A DNA stretch of 50,877 bases from a virus. The first letter of the stretch is position 1; each line of letters begins with the position of its first letter. The stretch is from positions 1 through 50,877 of IMG/VR virus record IMGVR_UViG_3300021437_000026, one strand, 5' to 3'. The position numbers and the translations under genes were made by a program. Positions 40,024 to 48,184 of the stretch are shown piece by piece. The notes under the pieces were generated by a model. The model was not told the DNA's origin. It did not search any database and was given only the letters and a program-made list of their open reading frames with translations.

Positions 40024-42884
40024 CCTTCAAGACCCCCCAACAAGGCTACATCGCCAAGTCCAAGTACGCCCGCTACCTCGACACCGAGCTGCGCCGAGAG
40101 TCATGGCCTGAGACAGTGGCCCGCTACTTCGCTTTCGCCAGAGAGCATGTTGCAGAAAAGTTCCCGCACGCCTTGGGTGCTTGGCGGGAGGTGGAAGCGA
40201 GGCTTGAGACCTCCGTCCTCCGCCTTGAGGCCATGCCGTCAATGCGGCTGCTCATGACCGCAGGGGAGGCCATCAAACGCAACCACCTGGCGGCTTACAA
40301 CTGCCACGCCTCGGCCATAAACGCAGTGCATAAGTTCAGTGACATGCTGCTCATTCTCATGCATGGGACCGGTAGCGGGTTCTCGTGCGAGCGTCAGGAG
40401 ATTGCTAAGCTCCCGAGCATACCAGAGCAGATCCGCAAAACCGGGGATGTCCTCCAGGTAGAGGACAGTAAAGAGGGGTGGGCGGATGCGTATTTCCACT
40501 TGCTCACTTTCCTCTATCGTGGCACGGAGCCCAGTATTGACTACTCAAAAATCCGGCCGCGCGGTGCCCGCCTGAAGACCTTTGGTGGTCGGGCGAGCGG
40601 TCCAGAGCCGCTCAAGCGCCTGTTCGAGTTCACCGTTTCCGTTTTCCGCAACGCGCAGGGACGCAAACTCACGTCGATTGAGGTCCACGACGTTTGCTGC
40701 ATGATTGCGGATATCGTGGTGGTCGGGGGAGTCCGCCGCAGTGCCCTGATCAGCCTCAGTAATTTGTCTGACCGTCGCATGCGTGACGCCAAGATTGGCG
40801 CATGGTGGGCTGAGCACCCCCACCGCGAGTTAGCAAATAACTCTGCAGTTTACACTGAAAAGCCGGACGCCGAAACTTTTATGGAGGAATGGCTGTCTTT
40901 AGTTAAAAGTAAGTCGGGGGAGCGGGGAATTTTTAACCGGGAGGCTGCAACAAAGCAGGCGAGTCGGTGGGGGCGTCGCAGCGAAAACTATGACTACTTA
41001 GTCAACCCCTGCTGCGTTACTGGGGATACCTTTGTGCTTACCATAGATGGGCATCTTCCTATCAAAGGACTGGTCGGCAAACCAACGCTAGTGTGGAATG
41101 GCGAGCAGTGGTCAGAGGTTACGCCCTTCTCTGTGGGGGAGCACCCTGTCTTTCGGGTTAGCTTAAGCGATGGGTCGTACATCGATTGCACCGCAAACCA
41201 CAAGTTCGTACTTGGAGAGGGGTTCCGAGGGAAGACATTCCGGCGCATGACTTCTGAACTGTCTCCGGGAGACCGGCTGGCGAAATTCGACATGCCTATT
41301 GTCTTACTTGGAGAAGAGTACCCGGTAGATGCGTACAGCCAAGGGTTTTACGGTGGTGACGGGAATAAGGACTCTTCTAGGTCTTGGGTGTACCTCCCGA
41401 AACTCATGTGTGCCCCCCGACTCATCGGTGAAGTGCAAGAGGCAAACCTCACCTACGGGCGTTGCTGCTGGGTGCACGGTCCTATGCTGCCGAAATCTTT
41501 CGTACCTGTGAATGGCTCGCTCAGCTACAGGCTTAATTGGCTAGCTGGTATTCTGGACAGCGACGGAACTGTTACCCGGGACATCAATGGCAACGGTTTT
41601 CAGATAACATCGATTGACAAAGACTTTTTGCTTAACATACGTCTCATGCTGACTTCAATGGGCGTCTCAAGCAAGTTGCAGCTTGCCCGTTTGGAAGGTA
41701 GCTTTTTGATGCCGGATGGGGCGGGAGGAGAAAAGGAGTACGTCTGCCAGGATACGTGGAGGCTGTTGATCGGGAACATGTCCGTGTACAAGCTCGGAAT
41801 GCTGGGGCTCCACACCTCCCGGCTCCAGTGGCACCGCAGCGCCCCCCAGCGAGACGCAGCCCGGTTCGTGCAAGTGCAGTCAGTGATACCACTCGGGGTG
41901 ACGGAGGCGTTCTGCTTCGAGGAGCCCCTCAACCATACCGGGACATTTAATGGGACTGTGACCGGACAGAGTGAGATACTTCTCCGGGACCACCAGCTGT
42001 GCAACCTCACGGAAGCCGTGGCCCGACCGGAAGATACTCCTGAAAGCCTCCGAGCAAAAGTCGAGGCGTGCACGATACTCGGAGTGTTCCAGTCAACACT
42101 CACTGACTTCAAGAACGTCGATGGGTTGCTGAAGCAAAACTGCGAAGAAGAGCGCCTGTTAGGGGTTTCTATAACGGGAGTCATGGATAGCCCGCTGCTC
42201 AGCACCGTGACGCCGGAGACAGAGAGTCTCCTGAGCGATCTGCGCGCTTTCTGCCGCAGTGTAGCTACCGAGTGGGCCGGTGTTTTCGGCATTCCGGTTT
42301 CTGCGGCCATAACCTGCAACAAACCGAGTGGGACGGTAGCCCAGCTGACTGACGCCGGTACGGGGGGCCTGCACCCGCGCTACGCCCCCTTCTACATCCG
42401 AACCTACCGGCAGGATAACAAAGACCCGCTGACGCAATTTCTGAAGGACCAGGGCGTCTACTGGGAGCCGTGCTTGAGTAAGCCAGATACCCAGACGATC
42501 TTTTCTTTCGCCGTGAAGAGCCCCGAGGGCTCAGTGCTTCGCAACGACCGCTCGGCTATCGCACAACTTGAGCACTGGCTCATGTTCCAACGGCACTGGT
42601 GTGAGCATAAACCATCGATCACCGTATATGTGCGGGACCACGAGTGGCCAGAAGTGGGCGCTTGGGTGTACGGCCATTTTGACGAGGTGTGCGGGGTTAG
42701 CTTCTTGCCCTATGACGGCGGAAGCTACCGGCAGGCGCCGTTCCAAGAGGTAACCGAGGCCGAGTACTTGTCGTTTATCGAGAAACATCCCGGTGTGATT
42801 AACTGGGACCAGTTTATCGAGCAGGATGACCTTACTGAAGGCGCCCAAGAGCTGGCCTGTACGGGTGGAACCTGCCTGATTTAA
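40020..42884 (+). CDS. nrdJ: Class II (adenosylcobalamin-dependent) ribonucleotide reductase interrupted by an intein
   Basis: The precursor is 954 residues from the ATG at 40020 (ATGA overlap); removal of a 319-residue intein leaves 635. The extein shows AAYNCHASAIN with redox Cys95, LILMHGTGSGFSCE, the thiyl-radical Cys331 at the end of NPC, DHQLCNL with Cys661 (precursor numbering), CNKPSGTVAQLTDAGTGGLH, and a C-terminal CTGGTC pair (947, 952) for thioredoxin-type reduction. This is the monomeric RTPR type. It makes deoxyribonucleotides for phage DNA and needs the host's vitamin B12 cofactor. Earlier possible starts upstream lack family sequence. Confidence 0.93.
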   Translation: MTFKTPQQGYIAKSKYARYLDTELRRESWPETVARYFAFAREHVAEKFPHALGAWREVEARLETSVLRLEAMPSMRLLMTAGEAIKRNHLAAYNCHASAINAVHKFSDMLLILMHGTGSGFSCERQEIAKLPSIPEQIRKTGDVLQVEDSKEGWADAYFHLLTFLYRGTEPSIDYSKIRPRGARLKTFGGRASGPEPLKRLFEFTVSVFRNAQGRKLTSIEVHDVCCMIADIVVVGGVRRSALISLSNLSDRRMRDAKIGAWWAEHPHRELANNSAVYTEKPDAETFMEEWLSLVKSKSGERGIFNREAATKQASRWGRRSENYDYLVNPCCVTGDTFVLTIDGHLPIKGLVGKPTLVWNGEQWSEVTPFSVGEHPVFRVSLSDGSYIDCTANHKFVLGEGFRGKTFRRMTSELSPGDRLAKFDMPIVLLGEEYPVDAYSQGFYGGDGNKDSSRSWVYLPKLMCAPRLIGEVQEANLTYGRCCWVHGPMLPKSFVPVNGSLSYRLNWLAGILDSDGTVTRDINGNGFQITSIDKDFLLNIRLMLTSMGVSSKLQLARLEGSFLMPDGAGGEKEYVCQDTWRLLIGNMSVYKLGMLGLHTSRLQWHRSAPQRDAARFVQVQSVIPLGVTEAFCFEEPLNHTGTFNGTVTGQSEILLRDHQLCNLTEAVARPEDTPESLRAKVEACTILGVFQSTLTDFKNVDGLLKQNCEEERLLGVSITGVMDSPLLSTVTPETESLLSDLRAFCRSVATEWAGVFGIPVSAAITCNKPSGTVAQLTDAGTGGLHPRYAPFYIRTYRQDNKDPLTQFLKDQGVYWEPCLSKPDTQTIFSFAVKSPEGSVLRNDRSAIAQLEHWLMFQRHWCEHKPSITVYVRDHEWPEVGAWVYGHFDEVCGVSFLPYDGGSYRQAPFQEVTEAEYLSFIEKHPGVINWDQFIEQDDLTEGAQELACTGGTCLI
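41013..41969 (+). mobile_element. Intein with LAGLIDADG endonuclease in the reductase
   Basis: The intein runs from Cys (CVTGDTFVLT, block A) to VTGQ before Ser+1, residues 332-650 of the precursor. Block B is CTANHKF, the two endonuclease dodecapeptides are YSQGFYGGDGN and LAGILDSDGTV, and block F is FCFEEPLNHTGTFNG. It ends in Gly-Gln rather than His-Asn. It splits the protein immediately after the radical-bearing Cys331, so the enzyme is inactive until splicing. Both endonuclease motifs keep an acidic residue, so homing may still work. Confidence 0.9.
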
Positions 42885-42897
42885 TACGATAACCAAC

Positions 42898-42924
42898 AGC
42901 GGGCTCCGGCCCGCTTCCTTATTT
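42898..42924 (+). terminator. Terminator or attenuator after the reductase
   Basis: A perfect 7-bp stem AGCGGGC/GCCCGCT with loop TCCG is followed by TCCTTATTT. It ends directly at the ATG of the helicase gene, so it may reduce expression of the downstream genes relative to the reductase. Confidence 0.65.
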
Positions 42925-44556
42925 ATGGAACTACGTGACTACCAATCGTCCTTATACTCTAGGATGGCGTCCGACCTGGCTGGCGGCGCACAAAACGTCC
43001 TTGGGGTTTTGCCGACCGGCGGGGGTAAGTCTGCGATCATCGCCCACGCCACCGAGCAATACGACGGCTATATGTGCCTGATGGCCCACCGCGATGTGCT
43101 GGTCCTGCAGCTCAGTCTGGCCCTGGCTCGGTTCGGGGTTAGGCATGGAGTTATCGCGTCACAGGAAACCCTGCGCGAAATTACTAGGCTCCACATGGAG
43201 GTTACCGGATCTTGCTTTTTTGATGCCCGCTCTACTAAGTGCGTGGCATCAGTGGACACCCTGCGCAATCTACCGCCGGACCACCATTTTGCGAAGCGTG
43301 TGTCCCGCTGGATTGTAGACGAAGCCCAGCACTTGACTCGGGAGGGCGGAACCGCCGGAAAGCCGGGTAAGTGGATGCAGTGCCTCAACCTTTTCCGGCC
43401 CGATGCGACTGGTATGGGTTTCACCGCCGCCCCGACGCGAGCTGACGGTAAAGGCCTGGGGAGACAAGCTGATGGGGTAATGGACTCAATGGTGCTTGGC
43501 CCTACTCCAAGAGAACTGATGGCGCTAGGGCACCTGGCTGACTATGACTACTACATGCCCCCGACGAGCGACCTTGACCTGTCCGGTGTCGGCACTACCG
43601 CAACAGGAGACTTATCTCCAAAGGCTCTCAGTAGCGCGGTTCACAAGTCAAAACAGCTGGTGGGTAATATTGTTTCACACTACCTAACCCACTGCTATGG
43701 GATGAACGGCGTGGTGTTTGCGACCGACGTGCTCGCAGCGGAAGAGACCTGCGCTGAGTTTGAGGCCAATGGTATCCCGGCGCGGGTTATCACCGGGGCC
43801 ACTCCCTCTATCACTCGCGCCCGAGTTCTAAAACAACTTGAGCAGAAGGAAATCCTGCAGGTCGTCAGCGTGGACGTGCTCTCGGAAGGCACTGACGTCC
43901 CCGGGATCGAGTATGTCGGCATGGCCCGGCCGACCGAGAGCCTGTCGCTCTACCTGCAGCAGGTGGGGCGAGGCCTGCGCCCGAAGCCCGGCGGCAAGCG
44001 CGCGCAGCTGTTCGACCATGTTGGAAATCTGGCGCGGCACGGACCGCCCGACCGCTACCGGACCTGGAGCCTCGACAGCCGCGAGAAGTCCAGCAAGAAG
44101 GGCGCCGACCCCGACGTGATCCCCTTCCGCTCGTGCCCGCAGTGCACCCGGCCTTATGAGCGCTCCCTGGTTGCGTGCCCGTTCTGTGGGTTCGAGCCCC
44201 AGCCGGCGGCGCGCGGCGGGCCGGAGCTGGTGGACGGCGACCTATGTCTGGTGGACCCGGCTGTCCTGGAGCGGCTGCGCGGAGAGGCCAACAAGCAGTT
44301 GGTCGTGCCTTACGGCGCACCTCCAGAAGTTGTCGGGGCCGTCAAAAAGCGGTATGCTCAGCGCTGTGAAGCTCGGGATTCCCTGTTGCTGGTCATGGAC
44401 GTGTGGGGTGGACTCAAGACCTCACAAGGAAAGAGCCACCGAGAGCAACAGAGAGAGTTCTACCTGCGCTTCGGGATAGACGTTTTGACTGCCCAAACCC
44501 TGCCTCCTAAGGAGGCTAACGCACTCAAGGAGAAGATAGTATGCTCGTTAAGCTGA
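42925..44556 (+). CDS. SF2 DNA helicase (RadD-like) with zinc ribbon
   Basis: The product is 543 residues. Motifs: a Q-like start LRDYQ, Walker A PTGGGKS at 30-36, DEAQH at 132-136, motif III FTAAPTR at 166-172, and motif VI QQVGRGLR at 345-352, followed by the FDHVGN box. A four-Cys site (404, 407, 418, 421) lies in the C-terminal part. This is the arrangement of RadD-type and related phage helicases that remodel DNA for replication or repair. It overlaps the dUTPase start by 16 bp. Confidence 0.9.
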   Translation: MELRDYQSSLYSRMASDLAGGAQNVLGVLPTGGGKSAIIAHATEQYDGYMCLMAHRDVLVLQLSLALARFGVRHGVIASQETLREITRLHMEVTGSCFFDARSTKCVASVDTLRNLPPDHHFAKRVSRWIVDEAQHLTREGGTAGKPGKWMQCLNLFRPDATGMGFTAAPTRADGKGLGRQADGVMDSMVLGPTPRELMALGHLADYDYYMPPTSDLDLSGVGTTATGDLSPKALSSAVHKSKQLVGNIVSHYLTHCYGMNGVVFATDVLAAEETCAEFEANGIPARVITGATPSITRARVLKQLEQKEILQVVSVDVLSEGTDVPGIEYVGMARPTESLSLYLQQVGRGLRPKPGGKRAQLFDHVGNLARHGPPDRYRTWSLDSREKSSKKGADPDVIPFRSCPQCTRPYERSLVACPFCGFEPQPAARGGPELVDGDLCLVDPAVLERLRGEANKQLVVPYGAPPEVVGAVKKRYAQRCEARDSLLLVMDVWGGLKTSQGKSHREQQREFYLRFGIDVLTAQTLPPKEANALKEKIVCSLS

Positions 44557-45071
44557 AAAAACTGCACCCGTCGGCCAAGACTCCGCGCTACGCCAAGCCC
44601 GGAGATGCCGCCTTTGACATCTTCGCCACTGAGGCTCACTTCAGCGGCAAGACTTGCGAATTGGCTACGGGCTGGTCCTGTGAAGTCCCGCGTGGGTATG
44701 GCCTTTTTGTCTTCTCTCGCTCTGGCCACGGCTTCAAGCATGGGATGCGGCTGGCCAATTGTGTTGGCGTCATCGATAGCGGCTATCGAGGCGAGGTGAA
44801 AGTCAAACTCACACTGGATGGTGACTCGTGGGGTGGCTTGGATACTGACGTTGCGGTCGCCCAAGGAGTGGTGTTGCCTATCGAGCAAGCCGAGTTTCTG
44901 GAAGTTGAGGAATTGTCGGAAACCGAACGCGGCACCGGTGGTTTTGGGAGTACGAGCGTGGTGAAAAACTGCAGCACTTGCAAAAATGGAGATTGTGAAT
45001 ACTACGCGGAACCCTGCGCGTCCTGTGACGCGGGGAGGAGTGGCCTCTACCAAAACTGGGAGCAGAAATGA
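44541..45071 (+). CDS. dut: dUTPase with Cys-rich C-terminal extension
   Basis: The product is 176 residues, start behind AAGGAG. The five trimeric dUTPase motifs are GDAAFDIFA (21-29), SRSGHGFK (59-66), GVIDSGYRGEV (76-86), VAQGVVLPI (106-114) and RGTGGFGST (130-138). It lowers dUTP and provides dUMP to thymidylate synthase. Unusually, a 38-residue tail with Cys144, 147, 152, 159 and 162 follows motif V; in other dUTPases motif V closes the active site of a neighbouring subunit. The tail resembles the end of the next gene product. Confidence 0.93.
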   Translation: MLVKLKKLHPSAKTPRYAKPGDAAFDIFATEAHFSGKTCELATGWSCEVPRGYGLFVFSRSGHGFKHGMRLANCVGVIDSGYRGEVKVKLTLDGDSWGGLDTDVAVAQGVVLPIEQAEFLEVEELSETERGTGGFGSTSVVKNCSTCKNGDCEYYAEPCASCDAGRSGLYQNWEQK

Positions 45072-45280
45072 ACTACGATAACCGCTGTGTGCGTTGTGGC
45101 AATACCGGCCACCGGTCGAGCCACTGCAAGCAACCTTTCTTCCCGACGCAACCGGCTGAACCCCAGCTGTGCTCGACTTGCGCTCACTCGAAACTGCCGA
45201 CTACTGAAGAGCCGTGCTGCTCATGTGATCGGCAATGGCATGGGTCTCGGCTGGTATCTACGCGCTGGGTCAAGGCATGA
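45068..45280 (+). CDS. Zinc-knuckle protein
   Basis: This 70-residue protein contains a CCHC knuckle, C-x2-C-x4-H-x4-C at 7-20 (CVRCGNTGHRSSHC), and a second Cys cluster CSTC...EPCCSCD at 35-53 that matches the tail of the dUTPase (CSTC...EPCASCD). Zinc knuckles bind single-stranded nucleic acid. It has ATGA overlaps with both neighbours, so it is translated with them. Confidence 0.75.
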   Translation: MNYDNRCVRCGNTGHRSSHCKQPFFPTQPAEPQLCSTCAHSKLPTTEEPCCSCDRQWHGSRLVSTRWVKA

Positions 45281-47415
45281 ACTACTACAACGAGTTCGAC
45301 CCAGGCGCAGCGGCTTGGCTACGTCAGCTCGTGTCGGAAGGTTTGATTCCGGCGGGTATCGTTGACGAAAGAAGCATTGAAGATGTCCATCCCTCCGACC
45401 TGTCTGGATTTACCCAGTGTCATTTCTTCGCCGGTATTGGTGGGTGGAGCCGAGCCCTCCAACTTGCAGGGTGGCCAGAGTCAAAGCCGGTCTGGACTGG
45501 ATCGTGTCCTTGCTTCCCGGCGGGGACACTCATCCTCACCCAGCGCGGTTCGGTCCCCATTGAATCCGTTACTGTTGGGGACACCGTGCTGACCCACAAA
45601 GCCCGTTGGAGGCCAGTAACTGCAGTCGGTTCCGAGGAGTCCGACCTAGCTCTCGTGCGCGGGCAAGGGCACTGGGGTTTGGTGACGACGCCGAGTCATC
45701 CTTTTCTGACCGGCCCGGAGGAGTGGACTAGGGCAGTAGACCTGCGGGGTAAAAGGTGGCGTACCGTTGCCAGAGTGCCGGAAGCGGACATTCCTCCTGT
45801 GGAAAACGGGCGGGGAGTGATGGCGGACCGGGGGGCGTGGCGGGCCACCGGCTGGAGAGATGGAAAAACCATATACCTAGGTAGGTACCCGAGCAAGCAA
45901 CTGGCTGTTGACCGCCGGAAAGTGGCCGTTGATGCCGGGGAGATTGATGTAAGAGGAGCTGACGCAGTGGACCCAAAAACGCTTGGCTTCGCGCGATTTC
46001 TAGGCTACTGGACTGGGGACGGCTGGGTTAGCAGAAACTCAGTCTTCCTGTGCGGTGCCAAAAACCACGGGCCGCTGCTTCGTGAGATTATGCTCGGAGC
46101 CGGGCTAACCTGCTCGGAATCAATAGAGCGCACTACCGCGCGAGCCCGTTGCGGGTCTTCCGTGTTATCTACGTGGCTCACGGAAAACTTCGGTAGCTCG
46201 TGCCGTGGTAAAAGGCTCCCGGCATGGCTTCATGGGGCTAGCCCTGCGTACCGAGAGGCGTTTCTGCTCGGGTATGCGGAGGCGGACGGTCACAGTGACC
46301 GCTCGGTAAAAGCGTGGACGACGGTATCTAGGGCGCTTGCGGTGGGTATCCGCATTCTCCTTAACCAAGCCGGAGTCTCCGCATCTATAACCTTCTCCTG
46401 GACCAGAGCTTCCGAAATAGAAGGAAGAGAGATCCCAGAAAGCGGGTTTTACCGAGTTACTGCGTACCAGAACGCCCGCTCTTTTTCATTCACTCAGGAG
46501 CATGGAGTTGGACTCATTCGGTCAGTCGAGCCAGCAGGTAAGGGAAGGGTCTACAACATGTCCGTGTTGGAGGACGAGAGCTACTGTGCCGACGGCATTG
46601 CAGTTCATAACTGCCAGCCTTTCAGCTCGGCAGGTAAAGGAGCTGGGTTTGATGACGAGCGGCACCTTTGGCCTGCCTTCCACCACCTCATCAGTCAGTG
46701 CCGGCCTGAAACAGTATTTGGAGAGCAGGTTGCGAGTTCTGACGGCCTGCAGTGGCTCGACCTTGTACGCGCTGACCTGGAAGGATCGGGCTGGGCCGTC
46801 GGGGCGGCCGATCTGTGCGCTGCGGGCGTCGGCGCGCCCCACGTCCGGCAGCGACTCTACTGGGTGGCCGACGCCCAACAGCACGTTCGTGGATGCGAAG
46901 CCGAACCCACCGATCACGTCGGGGCGCAAGCCGACCGATCCGCAGATCAGCACGGCGGACATCGCGGTGCACCTACGCGGCTGGCCGACCTGCACGGTGC
47001 AGGATGCACACCGGGGCGTGAAGGACGCGAGGCCCCGGGGCGCGGGCTGGCCGACGCCGACGGCAAAGCTTGGGGACGGGCGGAGAGGATCCCCATCCTC
47101 GGATGTAGCGCTGGCCAGACTGGAAGGGGGGCGCAGGAATCTGGACGACATGGCGGCGATCACCGGGCCGTGCCGCTTGACGGCTTCTGGCGAGATGCTG
47201 ACTGGCTCGGCTGCCGGGATGGCAAGTGGCGGCCAGCTGAACCCAGCACATTCCCGTTGGTTAATGGGTTACCCACCGGAGTGGTGCCGAGCCGCTATTC
47301 TGGCCTGGAGATCAACCCCCAGCGGTCGGCGGAAGCGCGAGTGATGCGACTTCGGGGGTATGGAAACGCGATCGTGCCACAGGTGGCTGCAACCTTTATC
47401 CGGGCCTTTTTATGA
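45277..47415 (+). CDS. DNA cytosine-5 methyltransferase interrupted by an intein
   Basis: The precursor is 712 residues from ATG 45277 (ATGA overlap); the spliced enzyme would be 345. Motif I FAGIGGWSRAL is at 51-61; motif IV PCQPFSSAGKG is created only by splicing, with catalytic Cys446 as the +1 residue. Motif VI appears as EQV in place of ENV; motif VIII is QRLYWVAD; WRDADWLGCRDGKWRPAEP and the final GYGNAIVPQVAATFI (motif X) are also present. It methylates phage DNA, likely against host restriction. No cognate restriction enzyme is nearby. Confidence 0.92.
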   Translation: MNYYNEFDPGAAAWLRQLVSEGLIPAGIVDERSIEDVHPSDLSGFTQCHFFAGIGGWSRALQLAGWPESKPVWTGSCPCFPAGTLILTQRGSVPIESVTVGDTVLTHKARWRPVTAVGSEESDLALVRGQGHWGLVTTPSHPFLTGPEEWTRAVDLRGKRWRTVARVPEADIPPVENGRGVMADRGAWRATGWRDGKTIYLGRYPSKQLAVDRRKVAVDAGEIDVRGADAVDPKTLGFARFLGYWTGDGWVSRNSVFLCGAKNHGPLLREIMLGAGLTCSESIERTTARARCGSSVLSTWLTENFGSSCRGKRLPAWLHGASPAYREAFLLGYAEADGHSDRSVKAWTTVSRALAVGIRILLNQAGVSASITFSWTRASEIEGREIPESGFYRVTAYQNARSFSFTQEHGVGLIRSVEPAGKGRVYNMSVLEDESYCADGIAVHNCQPFSSAGKGAGFDDERHLWPAFHHLISQCRPETVFGEQVASSDGLQWLDLVRADLEGSGWAVGAADLCAAGVGAPHVRQRLYWVADAQQHVRGCEAEPTDHVGAQADRSADQHGGHRGAPTRLADLHGAGCTPGREGREAPGRGLADADGKAWGRAERIPILGCSAGQTGRGAQESGRHGGDHRAVPLDGFWRDADWLGCRDGKWRPAEPSTFPLVNGLPTGVVPSRYSGLEINPQRSAEARVMRLRGYGNAIVPQVAATFIRAFL
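45511..46611 (+). mobile_element. Intein with LAGLIDADG endonuclease in the methyltransferase
   Basis: This 367-residue intein (precursor residues 79-445) starts with Cys (CFPAGTLILT), has block B TTPSHPFL, dodecapeptides FLGYWTGDGWV and LLGYAEADGHS, and ends GIAVHN before Cys+1, a standard splice end. Between block B and the first dodecapeptide is WRATGWRDGKTIYLGRYPSK, which resembles an AP2-like DNA-binding unit found in homing nucleases. The +1 Cys is the catalytic nucleophile, so splicing is needed to form the active site. Confidence 0.9.
46652..47344 (+). CDS. Out-of-frame ORF nested in the methyltransferase gene
   Basis: A 230-residue frame lies wholly inside the C-terminal extein, shifted +1 relative to it. 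The ATG at 46652 has AAAGGAG nine bases upstream. The product (MTSGTFGLPSTTSSVSAG...) contains LESRLRVLTACSGSTLYALT, GRPICALRASARPTS, two GWPTP boxes, and a C-terminal QLNPAHSRWLMGYPPEWC. From memory, these patterns recur in phage proteins annotated near cytosine methyltransferases, which argues against chance. The frame can be extended upstream to 46502 within the intein, with no ribosome site. Function unknown. Confidence 0.5.
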   Translation: MTSGTFGLPSTTSSVSAGLKQYLESRLRVLTACSGSTLYALTWKDRAGPSGRPICALRASARPTSGSDSTGWPTPNSTFVDAKPNPPITSGRKPTDPQISTADIAVHLRGWPTCTVQDAHRGVKDARPRGAGWPTPTAKLGDGRRGSPSSDVALARLEGGRRNLDDMAAITGPCRLTASGEMLTGSAAGMASGGQLNPAHSRWLMGYPPEWCRAAILAWRSTPSGRRKRE

Positions 47416-47870
47416 ACACCCTCCGAGAATGGGCGGAAGCCTGGAAACTACCAACCGCCGCCGTGGCCGACCTCCAGCGTCGGCTCTGCCCGCTTCCAGA
47501 GCACCCGCTCCCTGGGATGAGTGAGGCGGCAGTGCAAGGCCGGGTACTTCTGCGGGAAGCGAAAACTGGCGCTCTCCTGTGGCGCAATAACGTCGGGGCC
47601 TTCTTGGATGACCGAGGTATCCCTGTTCGCTACGGCCTCGCCAATACCTCCAAGCAGATGAACGAGCGTATCAAGTCCGCTGACCTGATCGGATGCCGAC
47701 CGGTGTTAATCACGCCGGACATGGTTGGAAAAACAATCGGCCAGTTCGTCAGCCGTGAGTGCAAGTCGGGTGATTGGCAATGGTCGGGCACTCCGCGCGA
47801 GCTGGCCCAACTCAACTGGGCCTCCTTGGTCTGCTCTGCTGGCGGAGACGCTTGCTTTATCAAAGGGTAA
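47412..47870 (+). CDS. VRR-NUC domain nuclease
   Basis: The 152-residue product shows LLWRNNVGAFLDDRGIPVRYG, then ADLIGCRPVLITPDM, GQFVSRECKSGDWQWSG with the Glu-x-Lys pair, and QLNWASLVCSAGGDACFI: the order of the VRR-NUC fold (PD-(D/E)XK family, Holliday-junction or flap cutting). Longer than the minimal domain by an N-terminal helical part. ATGA overlap with the methyltransferase. Confidence 0.85.
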   Translation: MNTLREWAEAWKLPTAAVADLQRRLCPLPEHPLPGMSEAAVQGRVLLREAKTGALLWRNNVGAFLDDRGIPVRYGLANTSKQMNERIKSADLIGCRPVLITPDMVGKTIGQFVSRECKSGDWQWSGTPRELAQLNWASLVCSAGGDACFIKG

Positions 47871-47872
47871 GC

Positions 47873-48184
47873 ATGAAAAGTGACATGCAGAAAGCTCGCC
47901 TGCTCAGCAAAATGGTCGAGCTGATGGAAAAACTAGGGAGATATGCGGTAACCAAGGAGCTACTGGCGTCAGCTTGCGCAGTGTCACCCAGTTTGGTTAC
48001 CCACTACTTTGGAAATTTCGAGGGGTTCCGGCATGATGCCTTGGTGATTGGTCTCCAGCGTGGGAGTTTATCTCTGTCTGCGCAGGTTATGGCCCTCGGA
48101 ACCGAACGAGAGAGGAAGCTTGTTACGGTTCCGATGTCAGAAATAACAAGCTATATCCAGAGGCAGGCCAAGAATGATAAATGA
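47873..48184 (+). CDS. Short TetR-like helix-turn-helix protein
   Basis: From ATG 47873 the product is 103 residues. Residues about 18-52 match the TetR DNA-binding domain: YAVTKELLASACAVSPSLVT followed by HYFGNFEGFRHDAL (family: ..A..AGVS.G..Y.HF..KE.L). TetR proteins are usually about 200 residues, so the ligand-binding part is missing or reduced. It may regulate the replication operon or the early promoter. It overlaps the start of the primase gene by 11 bp. Confidence 0.75.
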   Translation: MKSDMQKARLLSKMVELMEKLGRYAVTKELLASACAVSPSLVTHYFGNFEGFRHDALVIGLQRGSLSLSAQVMALGTERERKLVTVPMSEITSYIQRQAKNDK

